Origin: BOG-908 sp964247675
GTDB taxonomy: Bacteria > Pseudomonadota > Alphaproteobacteria > Acetobacterales > Acetobacteraceae
Direction: 5' to 3'
Length of the DNA: 6,550 bases
Assembly: GCA_964247675.1 (NCBI GenBank)
Contig: CAXTVW010000179.1
Location: 1-6,550 of the forward strand
Below, one piece after another: positions 1 to 4,320 of this stretch (positions within the stretch are counted from its first letter, which is position 1; each line of letters opens with the position of its first letter). Under the pieces are notes generated by a model, which was given only the letters and a program-made list of their open reading frames with translations, ran no database searches and was not told where the DNA came from. The position numbers and the translations under genes were made by a program.

Positions 1-55
1 GTAGTAAAAGTTTTTTGCTTCTTTTTTTCAAAAAAGAAGGCCTTGCTTGCTTCCT
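1..55 (+). repeat. Interspersed hairpin repeat, copy 1
   Basis: First of five copies of an AT-rich repeat. It starts at or before the window edge. Order: GTAGTAAAAG, a T6 tract, then a hairpin at 18-39 with arms CTTCTTTTTT and AAAAAAGAAG and a TC loop, then GGCCTT and a TTGCTTGCTTCC tail. The first 44 bases are identical to copies 3 and 4. It lies 16 bases past the stop codon of the minus-strand metallophosphoesterase gene, in the opposite orientation to that gene. With copy 2 it forms an inverted pair around the gene. Function unknown. Confidence 0.9.
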
Positions 56-71
56 GCAACCGCCCTGCCGC

Positions 72-884
72 TCAGTGCGTCATCGCCTGAGACAACCGCC
101 CGCCAACCCGCACCGGCTCGATCCGCAAAGCCAGCCCGGTCGCATCCGCCGTCTCCACGAACACCCCGCAGATCGTCGCTTCCCCCGCCCCGGGCGAAAG
201 CCGCTCGCCCGGCACACGCCGCCAGAACCGCGCCGCCGCCACCCCTTTGTCCATCCCGATCACGCTGTCGTAGTCGCCGCACATCCCCGCGTCCGACTGA
301 TACGCGGTTCCCCCCGGCAGCACCTGGTGATCCGCCGTAGGGCAATGCGTATGCGTGCCGATCACCAGCGAGACGCGGCCGTCGAAGCTGTGCGCATAGG
401 CCATCTTCTCCGACGTCGCTTCCCCGTGCAGGTCCGCCACGATCGCCTGCACCGTCGCACCCAGCCGGTACCGCCCCAGCAGCTCGGCTGTCAGCCGGAA
501 CGGATCGTCGTTCGGCTCCATGAACAGCCGCCCCATCACCTGCAGCACCAGCGCGCGCCGGCCGTCCGCCAACTCCACCAGCACGGAGCCCTGTCCTGGC
601 GTTCCGGGCGGGAAGTTCAGCGGCCGTATTAGCCGCCGTTCCGTCTCGATGTAGCCCAGCAGCTCCTTGCGGTCCCACGCATGGTTGCCCAGCGTCAGCA
701 CGTCCGCGCCTGCGGCGAACAGCGCCTGCGCCATGTCCGGCGCGCAGCCGAAGCCGTGGCTGGCGTTCTCCACGTTGACGATGGCCAGGTCCAGGCGGAG
801 CGACTCGCGCAGGCGGGGCAGGGCGGCGTTGACGGCGTCGCGGCCGGAGCGGCCTACGATGTCGCCCAGGAAGAGTATGCGCAT
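72..884 (-). CDS. TIGR00282/YmdB-family metallophosphoesterase
   Basis: A 270-residue, probably cytosolic, calcineurin-like metallophosphoesterase of the YmdB/DR1281 family, for which phosphodiesterase activity on cyclic nucleotides is known in Bacillus. The two-metal ligand set is visible: D8 (LGDIVGR), E39 and N40 (VNVENASHGFG), N67 and H68 (LGNHAWD), H153, and H178 and H180 (GTHTHCPTAD). Length is normal for the family. The ATG at 884 is chosen because the family starts with MRILFLGDIVGRSGR. The frame stays open upstream to 980, but those codons only read through repeat copy 2 (KVFWSFFSKK) and are almost certainly not native. No good Shine-Dalgarno is seen just before the ATG. In many alphaproteobacteria this gene directly follows 5-formyltetrahydrofolate cyclo-ligase. 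Here that gene lies 2.7 kb upstream on the same strand, with a plus-strand block between. Family assignment is sure; the in vivo substrate in this organism is not known. Confidence 0.95.
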   Translation of the reverse strand: MRILFLGDIVGRSGRDAVNAALPRLRESLRLDLAIVNVENASHGFGCAPDMAQALFAAGADVLTLGNHAWDRKELLGYIETERRLIRPLNFPPGTPGQGSVLVELADGRRALVLQVMGRLFMEPNDDPFRLTAELLGRYRLGATVQAIVADLHGEATSEKMAYAHSFDGRVSLVIGTHTHCPTADHQVLPGGTAYQSDAGMCGDYDSVIGMDKGVAAARFWRRVPGERLSPGAGEATICGVFVETADATGLALRIEPVRVGGRLSQAMTH

Positions 885-897
885 GGGTGTCCAGGAA

Positions 898-957
898 AGT
901 AAGGAAGCAAGCAAGTAGTCCTTTTTTGAAAAAAAGGACCAAAAAACTTTTACTTCC
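898..957 (-). repeat. Interspersed hairpin repeat, copy 2 (variant stem)
   Basis: Minus-oriented copy of the same repeat, ending 13 bases before the ATG of the metallophosphoesterase and in sense orientation to it. The hairpin at 918-939 has arms GTCCTTTTTT and AAAAAAGGAC, where the other copies have CTTC...GAAG. The outermost stem pair is changed from C-G to G-C and the third pair from T-A to C-G, so both changes keep pairing. The flanking AAAAGTTTTTTG and TTGCTTGCTTCC segments are retained. This is either a subfamily or a copy under selection for the hairpin. Confidence 0.88.
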
Positions 958-1010
958 TCGCTGTTCCGCCGCGCCAGCACAACCGGACAGTATCGTCTGT
1001 TTCAGATGCA

Positions 1011-1065
1011 GGTAGTAAAAGTTTTTTGCTTCTTTTTTTCAAAAAAGAAGGCCTTGCTTCCTTTC
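1011..1065 (+). repeat. Interspersed hairpin repeat, copy 3
   Basis: Plus-oriented copy, identical to copies 1 and 4 over 44 bases from 1012. Its hairpin is at 1029-1050. It lies in the region between the divergent metallophosphoesterase and VOC genes, facing away from copy 2, with 53 bases between the two copies. It ends about 65 bases before the VOC start codon, in sense orientation. It can be read in frame with the VOC gene (KVFCFFFSKKK), which invites a false N-terminal extension from 1006. Confidence 0.9.
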
Positions 1066-1131
1066 TCTACATACGCAACCCGCAAGACTTCCGAGACGTT
1101 CGAAAGAACAGCTTCGTTGGAAGATCAAGTA

Positions 1132-2043
1132 ATGCGGCTTAGCAGAACCCACTGCGCCACCTCCGGCGCGGCTATGCTGGCGCTGGCCTGCACCATAGGT
1201 GCCGCGCAAGCCCAGAATGCCACCGTGCCCCCAATTGCCGATCCGCCCAGCCAGGAGCACCATCCCGGCAAGGTGATCTTCGTGCAACTGACCACGACGG
1301 ACATTGCCAGCGCCAAGCAATTCTACAGCGGCCTGTTCGGTTGGAACTTCCATGACGTGCCAGGCACCCGTGTGCCGTTCAGCCTGGCCTACGTGGGCAG
1401 CGAGCAGGTAGCCGCCATTGCCCAGCGCCCGGCCCCTGCCGGCGGCCACATGCAGCCGGCCTGGCTGAGCTTCTTCTCCACGCCCGATGTGGACACCGCG
1501 GCAAAACTGGCCACCGGCCAGGGCGCCCGCGTACTTAGCGGTCCGCGCGACATACCTGGCCTTGGCCGCGAGGCGGTCATGGCCGATCCGCAGGGCGCCG
1601 TGTTCGGCGTGTTGGCAAGCAGCAGCGGCGATCCCGCGGATGCGCTCAAGCCGGCTGGCGTCTGGATCTGGCGCTCGCTGGTGACGCCTGATCCCACGAA
1701 GGACGCCACCTTCTACGATTCGCTGTTCGGCTTCACCACCTTCGCGTTCCCCTCGCCCGCAGGACAGCAGCACCTCCTGCTGCAGTCCGAGAATTACGCC
1801 AGGGCGTCGGTGAACACGCCGCCCGCGACGAACAGCGGGATGCACCCGCACTGGCTGAACTACGTGCGTGTGGACAGCGCGGCGCAGATGGTGGCCCACG
1901 CCGCGCAACTCGGCGGCCGGGTGCTGGTGCAGCCGCATTCGGACCGGCATGGCGGGATGATCGCCGTGGTGGCGGACCCACAGGGGGCGCCCGTGGGACT
2001 ACTCGAATGGGGCGACAGCGAGACGAAGGCGGTGACCAAGTGA
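1132..2043 (+). CDS. Exported protein with two VOC (glyoxalase-fold) domains
   Basis: A 303-residue protein with two vicinal-oxygen-chelate domains in tandem. The first is at about residues 47-168, with FYSGLFGW near 64-71 and ending ADPQGAVFGVL. The second is at about 175-295, with FYDSLFGF and ending ADPQGAPVGLLEW. The pairwise likeness of these motifs shows an internal duplication, as in the Rv0577/CFP-30B-like two-domain VOC proteins. Start at ATG 1132: GGAAG lies 8 bases upstream (1119-1123), and the first residues form a signal peptide (MRLSRTH, hydrophobic stretch, cleavage likely after AQA at 25-27). C20 lies in the hydrophobic stretch but fits a lipobox poorly. The frame is open back to 1006 through repeat copy 3, which is rejected as coding. 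The substrate cannot be told. Export is unusual, since most VOC enzymes are cytosolic. The stop overlaps the start of the next gene by four bases (GTGA), so the two are probably translated together. Confidence 0.88.
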   Translation: MRLSRTHCATSGAAMLALACTIGAAQAQNATVPPIADPPSQEHHPGKVIFVQLTTTDIASAKQFYSGLFGWNFHDVPGTRVPFSLAYVGSEQVAAIAQRPAPAGGHMQPAWLSFFSTPDVDTAAKLATGQGARVLSGPRDIPGLGREAVMADPQGAVFGVLASSSGDPADALKPAGVWIWRSLVTPDPTKDATFYDSLFGFTTFAFPSPAGQQHLLLQSENYARASVNTPPATNSGMHPHWLNYVRVDSAAQMVAHAAQLGGRVLVQPHSDRHGGMIAVVADPQGAPVGLLEWGDSETKAVTK

Positions 2044-2538
2044 CGCGCGCAAGACGCTGGCTGGCGGCCAGCCTGTTCCTTCTTCCGGCCGTGGCCCTGA
2101 CAGCCGGCTGCGTGGGGCCTGGCTACGGGTCAGGCGTAGGCGTCGGTGTTGACGTGGGGGACGGCTATTACGAGCCGGGTGGCTACGGTTACGGCGGCTT
2201 CGGCGACGGCTACAACGTCGGGCCCTACCGCGAAGGCTACGGAGACTTCGGCGGCGGCGGCAGGTTCGATCACGGTCACGGCGGCGGCTTCNNNNNNNNN
2301 NNNNNNNNNNNNNNNNNNNNNNNNNNNNNNNNNNNNNNNNNNNNNNNNNNNNNNNNNNNNNNNNNNNNNNNNNNNNNNNNNNNNNNNNNNNCACGGCGGC
2401 GGCTTCCAGCATGGCGGCCCGGCCGGCATCCCGGGCGGCGGCGGATTCCACGGCGGTGGTGGTGGCTTCCATGGCGGCGGCGGCGGTGGCGGTTTCCACG
2501 GAGGCGGCGGCGGCGGCGGCGGCGGCTTCCACCACTGA
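2040..2538 (+). CDS. Gly/His-rich lipoprotein, interrupted by an assembly gap
   Basis: Start is GTG 2040, overlapping the VOC stop as GTGA, with GAAGG at 2025-2029 as a distant ribosome-binding site. The N-terminus (VTRARRW, hydrophobic stretch, LTAGC with C24) is a lipoprotein signal, so the mature protein should be membrane-anchored after C24. The rest is low-complexity: Gly/Tyr-rich, then Gly/His/Phe-rich, with HGGGF and FHGGGG units, ending GGGFHH and stop TGA 2536-2538. A run of 100 N (2292-2391) breaks the gene. Because 100 is not a multiple of three, the literal sequence changes frame across the gap, but the frames on each side both encode HGGGF-type repeats and fit one continuous protein of uncertain length. 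This is not evidence for a frameshift or pseudogene. The function is not recognisable. Similar Gly-rich small exported proteins are usually annotated as hypothetical, and the His/Gly pattern could bind metal, which is speculation. Confidence 0.75.
2277..2406 (+). repeat. Identical 15-base HGGGF codon blocks flanking the gap
   Basis: The last 15 bases before the N run (2277-2291) and the first 15 after it (2392-2406) are the same word, CACGGCGGCGGCTTC, encoding HGGGF in the coding frame of each side. This is what an assembler leaves when it breaks in a tandem repeat. Either the missing sequence is more HGGGF-like units, or the two contigs really overlap by these 15 bases and nothing is missing. 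Merging them keeps the reading frame. Confidence 0.85.
2292..2391. other. Assembly gap of 100 N
   Basis: Exactly 100 N in a row, the conventional placeholder for a scaffold gap of unknown size. It lies in the GC-rich, low-complexity part of the Gly/His-rich lipoprotein gene. Its length carries no biological meaning and must not be used to infer reading frame. Confidence 0.97.
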
Positions 2539-2546
2539 CGGCTTGA

Positions 2547-2594
2547 CCTCCGAGCCACATAGCACGTTATATAGCGCGTTATGTGGTTCGGAGG
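2547..2594. promoter_or_regulatory. 48-bp near-perfect palindrome with two tandem 12-mers, putative MarR operator or mRNA hairpin
   Basis: Twenty-four positions on each side of the centre at 2570/2571. Twenty form Watson-Crick pairs, three are G-T and one is a mismatch (2564/2577). The outer arms are CCTCCGA and TCGGAGG, then CCACAT and ATGTGG. The core is two head-to-tail 12-mers, ATAGCACGTTAT (2559-2570) and ATAGCGCGTTAT (2571-2582), 11 of 12 identical and each partly palindromic. It begins 8 bases after the lipoprotein stop and its right arm contains the GGAGG ribosome-binding site of the MarR-GNAT gene. As DNA it suits a dimeric repressor such as the adjacent MarR protein. As RNA it could hide the ribosome-binding site. 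It has no T-run, so it is a poor terminator. Confidence 0.6.
2590..2594 (+). promoter_or_regulatory. Ribosome-binding site deciding the MarR-GNAT start
   Basis: GGAGG, followed by GGAC and then GTG at 2599. This supports GTG 2599 over the upstream in-frame ATG at 2581, which lies inside the palindrome and has no purine-rich site in front of it. Homologous proteins, as recalled, begin with a similar 'xDILxEQGxLFLGSRLKRL' sequence. Confidence 0.65.
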
Positions 2595-2598
2595 GGAC

Positions 2599-3597
2599 GT
2601 GGACATACTCAAGGAACAAGGTGCGCTGTTCCTCGGCAGCCGCCTGAAACGTCTTGCCGAGCGCATGCAAGCCGACGTGCTGCAATCGGTCGAAGCCGCC
2701 GGCCTCCAGGTTCAGCCCAGCCAGTATCCCATGCTGGTCGCGCTGGACCGGCTCGGGCCGATGACCGTTGGCGGCATGGTGGAGGCCACCGGTGTCAGCC
2801 AACCCGCGGTCACGCGCACCCTCGGCCACCTCGTCGAACTAGGCCTCGTATCCCTCGCCCGAGGCCAAGGCGACCAACGCCACAAGACGATCAGCCTCAC
2901 GCCACAAGGCCAGCACGCCGTCGCCCGTTCGAAAGCCGAGATCTGGCCCTACGTCACCGCCGCCGTGCAGGACATGTGCGCCGGCCTGAACGGCGCCCTG
3001 CTGGACCAGATCGACGCCCTGGAATCCGCGCTGGCCTCCGAGCCGCTCAGCGCCCGCATGGCCCGCGCCCGCGCCGCCGGCCTTTCCATACGCGGCTTCT
3101 CCGACGACCTGGCGGGCGCCTTCCACGACATCAACGCCCAATGGATCGGCGCCATGTTCGCCTTGGAAGAAACCGACCGCGACGTCCTGGAAAACCCCCG
3201 CGCCCGCATCATCGCCCCGGGCGGGGACATCCTGTTCGTCCACGCGGAAGGCCTCGGCATCGTCGGCACCTGCGCCCTGCAGAAAACCGGCGAACGCCAG
3301 TTCGAGCTGACAAAGATGGGCGTGCTGGAAAGCGCCCGCGGCCGCAAGGCCGGCGAGTTCCTGCTGCGCGCCATCCTCCGCCGCGCGGCGGAATTGCAAG
3401 CGGACAATCTATACCTGCTCACCAACCACGCCTGTGCCCCGGCGATACACCTCTACGAGAAGCTAGGGTTCGCCCACGATGCCGACATCATGCAGCGCTT
3501 CGGCGTGCGCTATCGACGGTGCACGGTAGCCATGCGCTATAATCGGCCCCAGCCGGTCGCCGCAAGACACACCCAAACATCGGCAGCGTCGAGGTAG
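2599..3597 (+). CDS. MarR-family regulator fused to a GNAT acetyltransferase
   Basis: A 332-residue two-domain protein. Residues about 1-145 are a MarR winged helix-turn-helix: recognition-helix region VSQPAVTRTLGHLVELGLV (66-84) and wing signature D92-x-R94 followed by L100-T101. Residues about 165-320 are a GNAT N-acetyltransferase: acetyl-CoA loop RGRKAG (247-252), where the usual fourth-position Gly is Lys, and the C-terminal NHACAPAIHLYEKLGF (276-291). This MarR-GNAT architecture is a known bacterial family. The acetyl acceptor is usually unknown. MarR proteins normally bind palindromes as dimers, and a large one lies at its own start, so autoregulation is likely. The stop TAG (3595-3597) lies in the first bases of repeat copy 4, so the short tail after the GNAT fold (about 15 residues, ending AASR) ends where the repeat begins. 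The start is set by GGAGG at 2590-2594. It may or may not be co-transcribed with the VOC and lipoprotein genes. Confidence 0.92.
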   Translation: MDILKEQGALFLGSRLKRLAERMQADVLQSVEAAGLQVQPSQYPMLVALDRLGPMTVGGMVEATGVSQPAVTRTLGHLVELGLVSLARGQGDQRHKTISLTPQGQHAVARSKAEIWPYVTAAVQDMCAGLNGALLDQIDALESALASEPLSARMARARAAGLSIRGFSDDLAGAFHDINAQWIGAMFALEETDRDVLENPRARIIAPGGDILFVHAEGLGIVGTCALQKTGERQFELTKMGVLESARGRKAGEFLLRAILRRAAELQADNLYLLTNHACAPAIHLYEKLGFAHDADIMQRFGVRYRRCTVAMRYNRPQPVAARHTQTSAASR

Positions 3598-3647
3598 TAA
3601 AAGTTTTTTGCTTCTTTTTTTCAAAAAAGAAGGCCTTCCTTCCTTAC
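3593..3647 (+). repeat. Interspersed hairpin repeat, copy 4, at a convergent junction
   Basis: Plus-oriented copy, identical to copies 1 and 3 over 44 bases from 3594, with the hairpin at 3611-3632 and a CCTTCCTTCCTT tail. It forms the whole junction between the plus-strand MarR-GNAT gene and the minus-strand cyclo-ligase. It carries TAG (3595-3597) for the first. On the other strand it carries the last eight codons and TGA (3621-3623) for the second. The stem is AT-rich and not followed by a clean T-run on either strand, so it is not a standard intrinsic terminator, though a weak bidirectional one is possible. Confidence 0.9.
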
Positions 3648-4178
3648 TAGTATCACCTCAAGTTCCGTAACAATAACCGGCACCCCAACATCATGCGGCT
3701 CCAAGGGAACCGCCTCCACCTCCTGCGCCGCATACCCGAAGCCGATGCGCGCCCGGTTCGGTAACGCCGCCAGCGTCCGGTCATAATACCCGCCGCCATA
3801 GCCCAGGCGGCCGCCGCAGCGGTCGAACGCCAGCATCGGCACGAACAGCATGTCCGGTTCCGCAAGCGCGCCGTCCGGCCGAAGCGTGCCGAAACGCCCA
3901 GGCAGCATGGCTGCCCCAGGCGTCCAGACACGGAAGCGCAACCGTTCGCCGCGCGGCGGCGTGTCCGGCAGAACGATCCTGTGCCCGCGTGCATGCAGCG
4001 CGTGCAGCAACGGCCGTAAATCCATCTCGCCCGGAAGCGGCCACACGCCGGCTACCGTGCCGGTGAAATCCAGGTTCTGTAGCGCTATGTGGGCCAGGGC
4101 GGCTGCGGCCGTCTCGTTCTCTGGCGGGCGGTTTGCCAACATTGCTTGGCGCAGCTTGGACTTTTTCGGGTTTAGCAA
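3621..4178 (-). CDS. fau: 5-formyltetrahydrofolate cyclo-ligase
   Basis: Converts 5-formyltetrahydrofolate to 5,10-methenyltetrahydrofolate with ATP, a cytosolic salvage step of folate one-carbon metabolism. About 185 residues, normal for the family. Visible motifs: N-terminal KKSKLRQAM (5-13), with the basic residues that contact ATP in homologues; PLPGEMDLRPLL (47-58); FVPMLAFD (112-119); the signature LGYGGGYYDR (125-134); and PHDV then VIVTE (161-172). The start is uncertain. The only in-frame candidate that keeps KKSKLR close to the N-terminus is TTG 4178, at the inner edge of repeat copy 5, with GAAGG from the repeat 10 bases upstream. TTG 4214 inside the repeat is also open, and ATG 4142 would lose KKSKLR. 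The last eight residues (VRKEGLLF) and the stop are encoded by repeat copy 4, extending past the usual end near VTE. Function is sure; both ends are shaped by repeats. Confidence 0.93.
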   Translation of the reverse strand: MLNPKKSKLRQAMLANRPPENETAAAALAHIALQNLDFTGTVAGVWPLPGEMDLRPLLHALHARGHRIVLPDTPPRGERLRFRVWTPGAAMLPGRFGTLRPDGALAEPDMLFVPMLAFDRCGGRLGYGGGYYDRTLAALPNRARIGFGYAAQEVEAVPLEPHDVGVPVIVTELEVILVRKEGLLF

Positions 4179-4228
4179 GGAAGGAAGGCCTTCTTTTTTG
4201 AAAAAAAGAAGCAAAAAACTTTTGCTCC
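4174..4228 (-). repeat. Interspersed hairpin repeat, copy 5
   Basis: Minus-oriented copy with the hairpin at 4190-4211 and the same CTTCTTTTTT/AAAAAAGAAG stem as copies 1, 3 and 4. The lead is GGAGCAAAAG instead of GGTAGTAAAAG, and the tail is CCTTCCTTCCTTGCT. It lies between the O-antigen ligase gene and the cyclo-ligase gene, in sense orientation to both. It pairs with copy 4 as an inverted repeat around the cyclo-ligase. Its tail contains the likely TTG start (4176-4178), and its AAGAAGG is the only ribosome-binding-like sequence in front of that start. Confidence 0.9.
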
Positions 4229-4320
4229 TCCGCCTGCATGAAGGCCTGCGTTGCTCCGGCTATCGCGCGCATTGGCGGACGCAGCGCGCTTGTCCTTGTG
4301 GGCGGGGGACTCAGTTTCAC

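Noticed and set aside
28..942. Long open frames antisense to or overlapping the recognised genes (for example 28-942 minus in another frame, 1039-1950 minus, 2583-3542 plus, 4735-5379 plus)
   Set aside because: They have the Arg/Pro/Ala-rich composition typical of off-frame reading in GC-rich DNA, show no family motifs, and lie over well-supported genes.
885..980. N-terminal extension of the metallophosphoesterase through repeat copy 2
   Set aside because: The extra residues are a translation of the repeat (KVFWSFFSKK). The protein family begins at MRILFLGD, encoded from 884.
987..1000. Small inverted repeat ACAG-6-CTGT in the divergent spacer as a repressor operator
   Set aside because: The arms are only four bases long and extend by wobble pairs only. 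This is expected by chance, and no matching regulator is present.
1006..1131. N-terminal extension of the VOC protein through repeat copy 3
   Set aside because: It would bury the signal peptide inside the protein and includes repeat-encoded residues. ATG 1132 has a fair ribosome-binding site.
2040..2546. Frameshift or pseudogene in the Gly-rich gene
   Set aside because: The frame change arises only from counting 100 placeholder N. Both sides encode the same repeat type in compatible frames.
3611..3632. Standard intrinsic terminator at repeat copy 4
   Set aside because: The stem is almost all A-T pairs and is not followed by a T-run on either strand. A weak or factor-assisted role is possible but not supported by sequence.
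1..4228. CRISPR array formed by the five repeats
   Set aside because: The copies are in both orientations, far apart and separated by genes, and no cas gene is present.
4215..4320. 6S RNA gene upstream of the cyclo-ligase, as in many proteobacteria
   Set aside because: Only about 100 bases are available outside the coding regions, part of them repeat, and no long bulged hairpin typical of 6S RNA is visible.
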